Positions 1 through 12,034 are shown, counted from the first letter of the stretch. The stretch is DNA of 64,000 nt from Epiperipatus broadwayi (GCA_028023455.1 JAQFVV010000022.1:8701100-8765099); one strand, 5' to 3'. A program made the numbers and translations. Notes: generated from the sequence alone by a model not told the origin.

Positions 1-123
1 GAACTTTCATCAAGATTTGATAAGGTTTTAATAATCAACTAAACCTAAATTTTAAAAAGAATTTTTATTTGACTTTTAAAATTTCAAAATCAATTAATAA
101 TGTTTAATTTTATATATTTGAGT

Positions 124-688
124 TTGTAATACATTTAATCAGCCATTCAAGCTATTGTGCGCTTTTTACGGTGTTAAATAATAAATGAGCATTTTCACTC
201 CCAACACAAGATATAGTATTTAGGAAAGAATAAAATGAATCCACTTATTCTATCCAACCCAAATGCTTATATATGGGCAAATCTTAAGTACTGTAAGTGA
301 AAGAGTGAGGATAGAGCACAAACTTTAAACCACTGTTTACGATATCTGAATGAATGATGTCAATGAAATTATCTAGAATTTACTAGACATCGCTCACAAA
401 TAAAACTTTAAACATATGTAAATAAACATTTATTTTAGTGCTGTTTCTTGACGTCATTCATTCAGATATCGTAAACAGTGGTTTAAAGTGAGTGGTCTAT
501 CCTCACACTTTCACTTACAGTACTTAAGATTTGCCCATATATAAGCATTTGGGTTGGATAGAATAAGTGGATTCATTTTATTCTTTCCTAAATACTATAT
601 CTTGTGTTGGGAGTGAAAATGCTCATTTATTATTTAACACTCGTAAAAAGCTCACAATAGCTTGAATGGCTGATTAAATGTATTACAA
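124..688. repeat. Long fold-back (inverted repeat) element
   Basis: Two near-identical arms of about 238 bp (124-361 and 450-688) are inverted around an 88-bp spacer. The arms differ by a few substitutions and a small indel where the left arm has gagcacaaac and the right arm has gtgagtggtc. Transcribed, the segment would fold into a very long hairpin. This is typical of fold-back or MITE-like DNA transposons, or of two head-to-head insertions. No ORF is present. Confidence 0.85.
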
Positions 689-725
689 TTAGAAACAGCG
701 CTAAAATAAATGTTTATTTACATAT
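414..725. mobile_element. MITE-like unit with 35-bp terminal inverted repeats
   Basis: Positions 414-448 and 691-725 are inverted copies of each other with one mismatch and delimit a 312-bp unit. The unit contains the right arm of the larger fold-back. The terminal motif includes GAAACAGCGC, which also occurs in the inverted motifs inside the 1-kb tandem unit near 8.9 and 9.9 kb. It is probably a non-autonomous DNA transposon. The family is not recognised, and no target-site duplication was confirmed. Confidence 0.55.
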
Positions 726-744
726 TTGAGTTTGCTAATTTAAT

Positions 745-1990
745 CATTTCCATCTTTTTTTTATTAATATTTATTGACTAAATTATTTAAATGTATTAAA
801 TTTAAGTTGGGTGTAGATGGCTGCATAGATTCATTAATGTTTAATTTTTTTTTTTCATATTGATTAAAATATATAGATATCAAATAAATATGACACCTTA
901 TGCTGAGTGTCCAAATGTATTTATTTGTATATCTTTTAAGTTGTTGGTGTCAATGTGGCATTTTATGATGAATGCTATTGGGTTTATTGTAAATTTCCCT
1001 CTGCAATTCCTTCAATAACTTTATATTTTAATCGTTTATGTTTATTTTAAAGGGCTTTTATTTCAGGCTATTTGTTTCATAGTTAGGTTGATGCTGGTGG
1101 AGGGATATGTGGGTGTTTATTTCAATGTAATGTGAAGCATGTTTAGCATACAGGGAAACATACCCAACTGAATGCATGACCCAAAGATGTAGTCATTGCA
1201 TTGCAATGGATGCAGATGTATTTCCTGTGCCATTGACCCCTTTTTTTAGCTCTATGGATAGGGACTATAAGTCAACAGATAGACTGCTCTCCACCATAGG
1301 TATCCTTTTTCTTTAATTATTGTATATACATGATTCCTTCACCAGACAGATGCACATTCCTGTACTGGATGAGGATCATGTCCTTCAAATAATATCATGC
1401 TGTCAGATGCACATTTCTGTCAGTGTGGTTTTATGCTAGCATCTTCATATTGCATTGGTTGCGACTATATATCTGGAAACAGGCATTGGTTTGGCTGCAA
1501 ACTTTTAGTCTTAGATTGAACAATTGTTTTGAAAAGTTTTTAACTGAGTAATCTTTGTAGCCTATCTATACTCAACATTCTAAAGTAAAATTTATTAAAA
1601 TGTCCATCTGTGCGAACGGTTTAAAATAGTAATTTAAATTTCAAAATTAATATTAAAATCTAAAGATAAATTTTATTCCTCAATTTTATTTATATGTGCA
1701 TTAATAAATGCTGTTTTGTGTGTTAATTACTGGCAGTAGCTTATTTTATTTTTTCTTAATATTAATATATTTTGAGAATATAAATCTTTATTAAAACTTA
1801 TAAGAATTGCTATTATAAATTATCTCTGCTGCTCCCTGAGTTAGTGGCATGGGCTGATGGTCAGAATAAAACAAATATGTAAAAATTAGATCTTAACTGT
1901 ATGTATCTGCCTACTATATAAATTTTCCAGGTTCCAGTAGCCTGGTGGTGCCCTGTATGGCAGATACGGTAAGACTGCAACTTCCAATCT
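745..1990 (+). repeat. ~1.2 kb interspersed repeat, copy 1
   Basis: The segment is diverged but collinear with 23868-25145. Shared blocks include the stretch starting atttaagttgggt (near 799 and 24422), 'atccatctgtgcgaac' (near 1600 and 24745), 'ttaattactggcagt' (near 1722 and 24913) and a final block around 'tatgtatctgcc' (near 1902 and 25062). No long ORF is seen in either copy. It could be the untranslated part of a large transposon. The LINE RT remnant downstream of this copy is not present after copy 2, so the two need not be one element. Confidence 0.7.
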
Positions 1991-2059
1991 ATCCCATATG
2001 TTATAGTAGAAATAAAAGGTGGCTGCTAGAGGGTTGCATTAGATACTAAGATCTAGGTG

Positions 2060-2215
2060 CAGTGCTCTCAGATACAAGCATCCTCATTGATGAAGGTTAC
2101 AAGTTAGAAATTAGTCTGGGGATATTGGATGAGTATGCACTAGATGGAGATTTTATGCACAAGCCTTCTGGCATCCGCTGATTACTCTGGCTTGGAGAGT
2201 TTTGTCTGTTTTAAA
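2060..2215 (+). repeat. Hammerhead repeat family B, copy 1
   Basis: The segment shares an ordered series of blocks with the reverse strand of 44768-44905 and with 45397-45514: ctctcagat, the hammerhead-like core, 'agtctggggatattg', 'gattttatgcacaagcc' and 'ttctggcatcc'. It lies just upstream of the LINE RT pseudogene. It is a short interspersed repeat without coding potential. Confidence 0.65.
2081..2124 (+). ncRNA. Hammerhead-like motif (family B, degenerate)
   Basis: The core reads TTGATGA (one change from CTGATGA), a poor helix II, then GAAA, a T-TA-G short helix III and the cleavage-type triplet GTC. Helix I can form between CCTCA (2082-2086) and TGGGG directly after GTC. The first core base and helix II have decayed, so this copy is probably inactive. 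The call rests mainly on the better copy at 44836-44880. Confidence 0.5.
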
Positions 2216-2309
2216 ATAGCTGTTACTATTATAGCAAATCAGGTTGCCAGTTTTATATACCAGATTTCTAAACCCAAGATTGATAGAATCTGTCACATAA
2301 TGTTACTAT

Positions 2310-3890
2310 AATAGCAATATGATAAGATGTGTAGATGTCACTGAACTTAAACTTACCTCTGCTTATTTTAAATCAAGAAAAGTCCCAGGATCAGATAACA
2401 TGCTTCTAGAGTTTCTAAAAAAATTAAGATCTAAAACTAAACCATGGTTGGGAGAATTATTCACTAATTTTATTCATACAGAAAGTATTCCAAAAATTTG
2501 GCATAAAAACAAAACTATAGCAGTCCTAAAACAAATCAAATCCCAACAATGATCTAAAGAATTATCATCCATTATAATTATTATGTGTTTTCTTTTGAAA
2601 GGATCATATTATCAAAAATGTTATCAATAGTTTGAAAGTTAGCTTCCTATAGAGCAGGCTGGTTTTAGGGCCAAAAAAGCTGTTGGGGCAAGTTTTATTT
2701 TTAACAATTCACATTGAAAAAGGCTTTCAAAATAAATTAAACAATTGGTGCTCCTTTACTGATCTAACCTAAGTTTATGTCTTGTTAGAAAAAAATCTCT
2801 TCTTCTTTAATGTTTCCAAAATTCTTAAATGCAGAAAAACTATTAATTAACATAGCAAAATACTCACTAGAAAAATTCAAGGGAATCTAGGAGAAACCAT
2901 GAGACTCGGATCTTTCATTTACTTTATTTAATGTATTCACCAGTGACCTTCCAAATACAGATGGCAGGAAATTTATCCTAACATTGCTTTGACTTTTGAA
3001 AAGCAATCCTTTTTTGAATTAGGAAATTCTCTACCGGATTTGAAAAATTGGAAATTCAAAGACTGTGGTCTTGATCCTAATTTAGCAAAACCAGTGTACT
3101 TTATTTTTCATTTAAACAATAAAGAATAATCTCATAATCAGAATACAATTTTTTGCAATAGTAGCCTGAAATATGACAACTATCTCATGCAGTTTAGGGG
3201 TGACCTTCAATCATAGCCTAATCTATTTTTCTCATTTATGTAAGATTAGATCCAACTTTATTTATAGGAATAACCTCCTTGGAAAGCTAGCTGGGATTGT
3301 GTGACAAAATAGTTTACAGATAGCTTCTTTAGCATTAGTATAGTCCTCTGATGAATATTGTGCATCTGTTTAAAGCTCTCATACTAAACTTCTGGATACT
3401 CAGTCTAATATAACTGATACACTTAAATCTATTCCTTTGCAGTTGCTTCCTGTTCTTCCACAAATTTCTCCAATGGATATCATAGGAGAAATTGCCTCAA
3501 AAATGTACAAAAAAACTATTAAGCAAATTGAACTTGCTAATAAATTAATATTCATCACCTAAGATTTGATTCAAATCAATATCTCTTTTTTTTAAATGTT
3601 CAACAAGAATCTACATTTGAAGAATTATGACATAAAAATGTGATTCTTATAAGATTCCAAATACATTTATTTTTTCTAATCCAACAATAAAGATAGCTGG
3701 ATTTGATCTTCCTGAATGCAACTGGAGTTTCATCAACAGATTAAGGGGCCATGATTATTGTGCTTATCTATTTCATAAATGGAATTTATCTGACACTAAA
3801 CTTTGTAAAGGCAGACAATACAAACTATGAACCATATATTTAATGATTGCCAGATTTATGGTTACAGTTGTAGAATTGAAAGGTTTAAAA
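2310..3890 (+). pseudogene. Broken non-LTR retrotransposon reverse transcriptase (jockey/CR1-like)
   Basis: Conceptual translation with frame changes gives an ordered LINE-type RT. First comes the segment with VPGSDNMLLEFLKK and IPKIWHKN (2319-2552). Next is a degraded NYxPI block near 2560, then EQAGF-like and IEKGFQNKLNNW motifs (2650-2750). After these come a FNVFTSDLPNT segment following the lost LPQGS region (2935), and a YSSDEYCAS-like block (3340-3370) typical of the region after the palm. A C-terminal block reading IAGFDLPECNWSFINRLRG and CAYLFHKWNLSD (3690-3800) precedes the usual Cys/His region. At least several stops and frameshifts are present, so it cannot encode a working enzyme. 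The spacing of motifs matches jockey/CR1/Daphne-like elements; the clade is an inference. No endonuclease domain was recognised upstream. Confidence 0.85.
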
Positions 3891-4585
3891 ATATATCAGT
3901 GAATCTATCTCTGAGTTGGAATCTCTACAGGAGTTTTTTAAAAAAAATGATATCTGGTTAATAGGTTAGCTATCTAAATTTATAGGTTAACTAAATTTAA
4001 AACTAAATTTACTGTGCATGCAATTTTGTTAAGTCTTATTTTATTGCATACTTAAATAGCCTGTGTTTGTTCCCAGGCATTTGTATGTTCTAAGTTGATG
4101 AATATGTCATGCGATAATGGAGAATAAATTAGGATATTATTACACAAAAAATGGTATTAACATCACACACAGTTTACCAAAAAAAAAGTGGTGTTTGAGT
4201 AATCTATTTGGTATATCCTGATTATAAATGAATATAGTAAATAATGCAACTCTTAGTCTGATTCTTACATAGATAGTAATAAATTAGTGATGATCAACAA
4301 ATCTTCATTTTTTCTAAATGGGATTTTTACAAAATGAGAATACATGATTTGATTATCATTATTATCTTAATTATTAAATGAGAATTGATGTCAGTACATT
4401 TATGCTTAATGAAATATTTAATAACATTTTCATACCAGTACATAAACAATGATTTTTTAATGTGTTATAATATCAATAAATATATGTGAAACTTTTTTAT
4501 TATCAAGTTACATACACACAAATGTATCATTATCAATATCATCAATTTCAATCATTATCTATTTATTCATTGGTTACTTTTACAA
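3891..4585. other. AT-rich stretch, nothing recognised
   Basis: Simple AT-rich sequence between two LINE fragments. No ORF of note, no tRNA-like or inverted structure was seen. Confidence 0.5.
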
Positions 4586-4589
4586 CTTC

Positions 4590-5055
4590 TTTCAATCCTC
4601 GGATATGAATCTTGCAGCTTGTTTTTTTAGTTCCTTTAAATAGAACTGCTAGAAAATTGCTAGGCATGTAATTTCTTATATCTTCTTCATTACTTTACTT
4701 AAACATCACTATTACTATTGGTTTCTTTCAATAATTTGGTATATCTCTGCCATTTAAACATTTGGTATGTTGTTTTGCCAACAATTTTTTTATCTCTTCA
4801 CTTGCTTTTTTTAAGATGCCAATAATAATTCCATCATTTCATGAAGGCTTTTCCCTTCATCATGGATTTACATGCATGTATTACCTCTTCTTTTAAGATA
4901 CTTAGCAATTCAGAAGAAGTACACATTTTAATGGTTATTTTGTTTTCTATTATATAATTCATTATAGATCTCTTCCTCACATTTTGCAACATCATCTCTC
5001 ATTTTAGTTAATTCTGCCTTCGTTTTTAATTGCTGAAATAACTTTTCTTCCAATA
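4590..5055 (-). pseudogene. RTE-type LINE fragment, N-terminal RT region
   Basis: On the minus strand, frame-shifted translation gives the linker before RT (AELTKMRDDVAKCEEEIYNE), then an ILKEEVIHACKSMMKGKA block equivalent to the usual EEV..AIK.MK.GKA(P)G.D. A KCLNGRDIPNYWKK block follows, and then an EEDIRNYMPSNFLAVL block equivalent to NYRPI.LL. This is the start of an RTE/BovB-like RT palm. Downstream RT motifs are missing on this copy, so it is truncated. It is not contiguous with the RTE 3' part at 6235-6975, which would lie in the wrong order on the same strand. Confidence 0.75.
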
Positions 5056-6234
5056 CTATGGCGTTAATTTAAATTATTGTTAATCAATAAAATATGGTCT
5101 TAGTATTCATCTTCAGAATCAAACTGTTACAGTATTCCCTGCATATCCATGGCATTTACTTTCAAACTATTTCATGATACCAATATTCATGGTTAATAGT
5201 AAAAATTGATATTTGTACAACACACAATACATATACGTATTCGTATATGTACATACTGTGTTTGCACTATGAATAAAAAAATTAAAATATAAATTATTTT
5301 TTTATTGATTTCTAATTTTTTTTTTTTTTAGTTATGAATAATTGAAATTGCAAATATGTAAATTACAGATGTAGGGAATGTAGAAATAAGTTTATAGTAA
5401 CTGTAATTTTATATGCAGAATTTAAAATAACATAATTAATTATTATAATTTGATATGAAGGTGTCAAAGTAATTGCACTCATATATTTGACAATATGCAC
5501 TTCAAATAAATATTTTTAGGACTATCACTAATCATTTATTAGAGTAGAGTTTGTTACATCATTTTTATTCCAGTTATAAACTTTAAACCCAGCTAAAGAT
5601 TAATTTAGTATCAATAACATGATTCTTGTAAATGAGGAGAAATGAAAGAAAAAATGATCATTATCATTATTGCAAATCAGAACAATTTTGAATATCTTTT
5701 GACATTAATTAAGAATTTGCACAAAGCGAAAAAATATATACTGTTTTTGAAAATAAAATTGTGACGACTTATTATTATTAGGAATACATGTAAAAAGTCA
5801 TAAATATGTAAAATTATTCTATCTTGATTTCATGTAAATTATGTTGCTTTATTTTTAAACATTATAAACATTTTTTTAATGTAACTCATTTAATTAATTA
5901 CATAAATTTGTGTAAACTCATGCAAAATCTTGATTTTATTCTTGGATCAATTTAAAATATACAATTAATCAAAAAAAAAAAAAATCAACTGTTTAATTAT
6001 AGGCATTTTTAAAGCTAAAATCTGTAATTTTGTAAAATAATAGTGAAATGTGTATATACACACACGCGCGCATAAATTATATATTTTGCAGGTTTATCTG
6101 TGCATAACTTTGACAATGAATATACCAACACTTCAGCTTGATTACACAAGCCATCAAGTAGTTGGTAAATCGTCAGTATATTTATTATCAAAATCATAGA
6201 TGGATGAACCCACAAAGTATAACATATATATACA
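5056..6234. other. AT-rich stretch, short palindromes only
   Basis: Contains poly(A)/poly(T) runs, a small palindrome around 5228-5253 (cgtattcgtatatg) and CA/CG dinucleotide runs near 6058-6070. No gene is recognised; the ORF at 6015-6239 has no recognisable motif. Confidence 0.5.
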
Positions 6235-6975
6235 CACACACGATTGATCTACTGCAGGTTCAAAGTCTCTCCAAGTTTAATCCAGTGTCTCAAATCCATA
6301 GTTTCTCTTTGCCACATCATACCAAAAAGTTTCTTATCTAATCCATTTATATCACACGTCACTGCCTTTTAGGACATTTACAGCTTCATGGGATCTTTTA
6401 AATACTTCACCTATACATCTATTGTCATCTCTTTTAGCAACATATCTATCACGGCTACATTTCAGTTTTATAATTTTTTTGATGATGCCAAGATATTTAT
6501 TTATTGTCTGACTTATATAGTTCCCTTCCTTGTTATCTGCAATACACACTTTTCCAAATTTTGTTCTTCTGGCAAATACAGGTCTCAGATCCATGAATAC
6601 AAACTGGTAAAAACCTCTATTAAAACTTTTTTTTAAACACAAAAGCATATGTCTTTTAATATTCAGTTATTTCAAGTCTAATTCTATGATTAATTTCATT
6701 CATTGTGTTTTCATCCGTATAAATAATCTGATTAAGTTATTTGTAATTGTTAACTATTTCTAATTCGTCGTTATCTTCTGAGAAAATCCATTGAACATTA
6801 TTTTAGGTTTTTTTAAAAATATTTATCTTAATCCTACTTTGTTACTTTCATCTGATAACTCTTGCAATATTTCTTGGTGCTCTGAAACTTATTTGCAAAA
6901 TAACTACATCGTTTGCAAAGTCTAGATGACATAAAACGATTTTCATTTATTTTTATTCGCTTAGGCTTTCCATAT
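6235..6975 (-). pseudogene. RTE-type LINE, 3' part of ORF2 (broken)
   Basis: On the minus strand, the degraded sequence begins with a HLRFADDIV-like block near 6900-6950 (reading HLDFANDVV). A block close to NISKTKIMFN follows, then EDNDELEIVNNYK and TDENTMNEINHRIRL (6670-6800). The open frame 6352-6648 carries KFGKVCIADNKEGNY and the IKKIIKLKCSRDRYVAKRDDN block. This block is equivalent to the KW.WAGHIARR.D.RW signature after the RT palm of RTE-like elements. A final TWRDFEPAVDQS block (about 6245-6285) matches the usual C-terminal W..L..AF..QW. Several stops and shifts separate these blocks. A second related copy lies at 19885-21560. Confidence 0.8.
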
Positions 6976-7024
6976 ATATATATATATGTGTGTGTGTGGG
7001 TGTGTTATAAACAATTATATATAT
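6967..7024. repeat. (TA)n/(TG)n microsatellite
   Basis: Runs of TA and TG dinucleotides, directly preceding a tRNA-like SINE copy. Confidence 0.8.
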
Positions 7025-7025
7025 A

Positions 7026-7139
7026 TGTCCTACACAGTTTGTAGAGTATCTGATTTGGGATCAGAAAGTGTCCCAGCATTGATTTTGTCACTCATAGATC
7101 TGGTGCTCAGACTTCTTGTAAATTCCTGAGCAATAAAGC
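7026..7139 (+). repeat. tRNA-derived SINE (tRNA-Pro-like), copy 1
   Basis: The head is tRNA-like: a decayed D-arm (cagtttgtagagt), then a 5-bp stem TCTGA/TCAGA closing the loop TTTGGGA. That loop has a TGG anticodon, as in tRNA-Pro(UGG). The 3' part 'cttcttgtaaattcctgag' followed by caataaa is shared with the copy at 35468-35583. A SINE derived from tRNA-Pro is the best explanation. It is not a functional tRNA: the acceptor stem is absent and the T-arm is degraded. Confidence 0.6.
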
Positions 7140-7418
7140 CATATGACTTTCTAAAAATATGTATATATACTTAATATTAGATACATCAGTGTTCAATAGT
7201 ATATAATACTTGTGAGATTAATTCTCATATGGCTGGTTAATTAGATAAATGAACCACTCTCAAGCTGAAGCATAAAATAATTTTTTAGAGAAAAGTTCAG
7301 ACCATCTTCTCTCTTTACCTCATTACTTATATATAGATTTGTCTGAAACATTTTGATCAGAAAGCATAAATGTTTTAAACCAATCATACTACATTTTTAA
7401 AAGCATTTAAAGCTTGAT

Positions 7419-8270
7419 TTATATTAATTATTTGCTTTAGTAGTGTAACAGTCAAGTTTGTACATTCGCGTAACAGAATTCAGAATCCAAGCAAAAGAGA
7501 CTGAAGCTGACCAGACTAGGACTGTAACATCCCGAGTCCGACCACACTTCAACTCGTAAGCCAGGATTCCAAGACTCAAGACCCTACGAATGACCACCTT
7601 GAAATTACACGTAGTATACCTCTTTCCACACGGCCGACATAGGTCACGGAGAAGCAATAAGACTCTGATGAATAAAAGAAAGGTTCTGAATTGACTAAAA
7701 TATCACTAAATTTAATTTAACCTAATGCATAGTTTTCACATATATAGACTATAAATAGTAATTAGAATTGGATTGAATTAGATCAATAACGAAACAGAGA
7801 ACGAAATACATTAAATTAATTATATATTTATTTACAATTGGCATGAAATTGATCAGTTTTACACATTTCAGCGTCGAATGTACAAACATTTGATAATTCA
7901 AAATCACTTTACATAAGTAATCATTAAATTTCATAGATGAGTTTAACATGTATCCATCTTAGGAATTGTTTACAATTGATACATAATTAATCACTACGTT
8001 ATGCCTATAAATCTCGATAAGCCAAATCCTATTACATTTGTGGCTGGTATATAAATAATTATATTAAACTTTGATCATGAATTCATTTACTAAAATATAC
8101 ACTATAATTTAATAACGAGCGCATAAACCAGCTCAAGTAATGATCGGTCGAACGTGGCTTTCGAGAGAAAATTTCAGAATGCTGAAAGCGTTAGGTTAAG
8201 GTGGGAGAGTTGGCTGAAATAAGATTTTACCAATGCGCTATGGCACAGGTAAACAATAATAGGAAAAGTC
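7419..8270. other. Less AT-rich unique-looking segment upstream of the 1-kb array
   Basis: Parts of this region (7440-7670 and 8105-8270) are visibly richer in G+C than their surroundings and contain CpG, unlike most of the window. Short open frames occur on minus (7424-7657) but match no family I know. It could be the end of a previous, diverged array unit, an old exon or an unknown repeat. Nothing here decides between these. Confidence 0.35.
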
Positions 8271-9290
8271 GCTCTGCGGATGGATGAAATAACTTCAGGG
8301 TTCTTGCGACAAACGCCGGTACCCTGTAACCGATCGCAATGCTGCGTGGAAAGGAACATTGTGTTCAGGAATGGCGGGGGTCTTATGTGCTAACCTGGCC
8401 TTGGCTCAGGCTTCGCTACTGCTCTACCCTATAAGAAAAGATGTGCTGGCAACGCCGTGGCTCCATCTTGAGATACGTATATTACGTATAGCAGCAAAAC
8501 GAGAATATTTTTATAAAATAATATCACATCCGCCAAGCAAAGAATAGTATATTTCATACTATGAAATACGAGTTAATAGCATATTAGCTCTATCAAATTG
8601 GGAACAACTCTTGTGTAGCCTGGTAATAAACGTCTATGCTACAAAAAGGGGATATTACTACATCTGTACTTTGACATGTTCGATCTATTCAGTTACTTAT
8701 AGATAATAAATATTTAAGGAGGGAAAGTATATTTCTATGGAAGACTTAAGAATTTAAATGTCAAATATACTTATAAATACGATCAAGGCTAAATTTAATT
8801 CTAAATAAAACTAAAAGGTTAAGTTTTTAAATGGTTGATTATAACAGAGCCACATTTCACATATTAAATCATTTAAATAATAAAAAAAAAATAGGATTTC
8901 GAAACAGCGTAGAAAGTTGATGCTATAAATAAATTACGCGAAGATTTTCAAATAATATCTTCTTAAAACATACATGAAATTAAGTGCTCACTGTTTCGAA
9001 ATTTTGGCATATAAAATATAATAAGCATTTAAAATAAAATAAGCAAAGAAATATAGACACAACCGCAGTGATATAACTTTAAATTAGACCCTTATAAAGT
9101 ACTTTAAATGAAAGGAAAATATAAATTACTCAGATTATTTAAACTTTAACACATTAAATTTTGATAGCAAGTGACATATTTAAAATATTAAATGGATTTT
9201 AAGTTTTGATTACATTTTAGCTTTATCATTATTTTAAAAAGTTAGCTAACTTATATAGATATTATTTACATTTACACAGAATTACACAGA
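8271..9290. repeat. 1-kb tandem unit A
   Basis: The unit starts at gctctgcggatgg and is repeated head to tail by unit B. The first ~280 bp are relatively GC-rich and best conserved, with shared blocks around aaccgatcgcaatgctgc, cttcgctactgc, 'ccgtggctccatctt' and 'cacatccgccaagc'. The remainder is AT-rich. Near its middle, inverted motifs tttcgaaacagcg (about 8898) and cactgtttcgaaa (about 8989) enclose about 100 bp. On the minus strand the conserved block gives similar but stop-interrupted peptide in A and B. The product, if any, is unknown. Confidence 0.8.
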
Positions 9291-10292
9291 GCTCTGCGGA
9301 TGGAAGAATAGTTTTAGGGTTTTTGTGACAAACAACGGTTTACCCAAGAACCGGTCGTCATGCTGCTAATGGGGAACCTTTATTTGGTTCAGAGGCGGGG
9401 GACTTACATGCTAATCTGGCCCGTAGCTCAGACTTCGCTACTGCACTACCCATAAGAGAAGATGGGCTGGACTTACCGTGGCTCCATCTTATATATATAT
9501 CAAAAAGAACAGCACAACGAGAAGATATTAATAAATCCCACATCCGCCAAGCCGAAGGATATTATAAATTAAAGATCATATATTAAATGAACACTAGATC
9601 ATCAGCTTGATCAAAAGAGCCAACTCTTCTGTAGCATGAGAAACACGATATGCTACTGACAGGAATATATAGATACAAACTTTACTTTATCCCGTTCAAT
9701 CTCTTTAGTTATCTATAACTAATAAACTTTTAAAAAGGGGAAAGTATATTTAATAGGGGACTTACGAATACTTAACTAAAAAAATATACTTATGATTGCA
9801 CTCCAGGCTAGTTTAATCTTTAGTAACATAATAATTAAAGGTTGAAAAGCCACATTTTATATTTATATTAATTAATTTACTAAATGACAAAAATATGAAT
9901 TTGGGTTTCGAAACAGCGCACGAAATGACGCTATATAAATAATAATACGGAGATTTTAAATTCATATCTTTAAAAACATTTTAATAATTAAATGCACGCC
10001 GTTTCAAAACATAGGCATAACTAATAATAAATAAAATAAGCAAAAGAAAAGCAAAATATAATTGCAGTGATTAAATTATATAGCAAAACATTAATTAACA
10101 GAAATTTAGCAAAAGTATTTCATTTATAGAATTAAAATATTTTAGGAAACAATTTAGACAGTTTACACTATTGTATTAGCAAAAAGTATTTCATTTAAAT
10201 ATTATTTCGAAAACAATTTAGATAGAAATTTCAATAATATAGTTAGCTAACCTGTTTTTGAAGAAATAATGAATGTTTTTGAAATGCCACAG
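9291..10292. repeat. 1-kb tandem unit B
   Basis: Second head-to-tail copy of the unit, collinear with unit A over its whole length but clearly diverged. The conserved GC-richer block at its left end contains the minus-strand open frame 9358-9543, which is closed by stops in unit A. The inverted motif pair gtttcgaaacagcgc (about 9905) and cgccgtttcaaaac (about 10000) is kept. Homology over the AT-rich remainder argues for tandem duplication and not two separate insertions. Confidence 0.8.
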
Positions 10293-10630
10293 AGCTCTGC
10301 GATTTTAAATAATACTAAAATAGTTCTGTAGCTAAGGAGAAATTCGAGCTGGAAATGAAGGTGACTTCTTTGGCGGCTTATGGCATCTTCAATTTAGTTG
10401 GGAGACGATTTTTAAAATAGTGTTTCTTTAGCTGGATTGAAATCGGAACGAAGGCAAATTATTTTTACGGCTTATGGCATCTTCAAATTTAATTGGTGTA
10501 AGCTTGGTTGTTCCTTTGGCATTTGATGGATTGAACTAGGCGTTCCATCACGGGAAAGCAGCAAAATCTTGCCGGACTTTAGCCAGACATGTTAAGGTTG
10601 AACAATAATAAAACTTCTCCTGTTGACTCT
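10293..10630. repeat. Partial third unit start plus internal ~108-bp direct repeat
   Basis: The motif cacagagctctgcg recurs at 10288, exactly one unit after 9286, but similarity to units A and B fades soon after. From 10345 there is a separate direct repeat: 'ggcttatggcatcttcaa' occurs at about 10375 and 10480, each preceded by a diverged gctgga(aa)tgaa(..)gaa stretch. The array therefore breaks here. Confidence 0.6.
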
Positions 10631-11249
10631 CTTCAAAAGTAAGATGGATTCTCTCTTCCTGCTTAAAATAAGGCCTATTTATATCCTTCTACTAAACTTT
10701 AACACCTTTCTGGAATTTCGTAAGCCTCAGGACCAATTGACTTTTAATTAAAGCAAAATAATATAATTCAATTTCTACAACAACTGATAAAATCTCCGAG
10801 GTGTTATATTTAATTTCCTTAAACAAATGTATCAAAATATATAAACTATATAATTTGATTCATTTTCATTAATTAAATTCCTTTTCAGGTGTTATTACTT
10901 AGCAGAAGGAACGGTATTCTGATTTAATGAAAAAGTCTTTTGTTGCAAACAAAAATCAATCAGAAAACAGATTTTACTTTTTTACCCGGGTGTGTCACTA
11001 ATTGATATCTTGTTTACAAAAATTCTCATTTTTAATTGCGAACAGATAATTCTTATTTTATAAAACTAAATAACTTTTAACATATTTGTTTATTAAAAAA
11101 AAAAGCAAATTTAAAGAAAATACTTGTTTCAACTATATATGTAAAACATTAAATCAGAAAACCGTTAAATAAATTAAAGAAAACATTTACATTACTTTTA
11201 TTTAAACTTAAATATATATGAATCATTTTGCCGTTATTCCAAGGTTTAA
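10631..11249. other. AT-rich stretch, nothing recognised
   Basis: No ORF, tRNA-like sequence or inverted repeat was found. A lone GC patch acccgggtgtgtcac sits near 10984. Confidence 0.45.
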
Positions 11250-11251
11250 AT

Positions 11252-11401
11252 TATCCATCCACATACGAATATTATAGCGAATATAATTAAAAATTGACCG
11301 AAAATTAATAAAACATTTTATAATAATTTATGAGCATTTCTCCGCTATAATTTTATCAAACCTGTCTAATTATAGCGTGTCTTCGTATGTAAATGGATGA
11401 T
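11252..11401. mobile_element. Small MITE-like element with ~25-bp terminal inverted repeats
   Basis: The left end (tccatccacatacgaat) and right end (cttcgtatgtaaatgga) are inverted and imperfect. Inner motifs attatagcg and ctaattatagc extend the pairing. The unit is about 150 bp, AT-rich and non-coding. The superfamily is not determined. Confidence 0.6.
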
Positions 11402-11837
11402 GCCATTCCAGCGGCCATTGTAGCAAAGTTTTCCCTCTTGACTTATATATAACATTTTTACATATGACATTTTTACATTTAAGATAGGTTCGAAACTAGT
11501 TCAGACGAGTAGGTCATTAGGTTGATGGTGAAATGGAAAGGGATTGGAGATTTCCGTTTCATATCAGTAAACTTAGTAAAAAAAAACAAATAAAAAAAAA
11601 AGACTTTACTTATATAAACACAGAGGTAAATTATGGCTTTCTTCATCCTATAACTCCTGGCCTAATCCTACGCTAAACTTATGATAATACATCATACTAG
11701 ATTACACTATATAATACATTTAGTGCTTCTAACAATTATCAATACACATAAATTGGTTATTAGTAAATATTTTAAACTTAAACAGATATATACCCAAACG
11801 AGTATACATCTTTGTCAAAATAATGGATATGTTTTTA

Positions 11838-12002
11838 TATATAGATAAAATATAATGCGTGTAATATATAAAGGGTATATAGATAAAATATACAGTGTAT
11901 AATATATATGTAAGGTATATAAACAAAAGTATAAAACGTATAATATATAAAGTGTATGTAGATAGAATATAAAGTGATAATATATATAAGGTATATAAAA
12001 AG
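11838..12002. repeat. Minisatellite, ~50-bp period
   Basis: Three to four imperfect copies of a unit with 'agataaaatata', 'gtgtaatatata' and 'aaggtatataa'. The minus-strand ORF over this stretch is an artefact of the repeat. Confidence 0.7.
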
Positions 12003-12034
12003 ATCAAATCACACACACACAAAAAACTAACAAT

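Noticed and set aside
7645-7690. CTGATGA then GAAA on plus near 7656
   Set aside because: The intervening bases cannot form helix II, and no helix I partner exists.
8170-8560. Short ORFs 8174-8359 (-) and 8359-8547 (+) as genes
   Set aside because: They are not conserved in the second tandem unit and show no motif.
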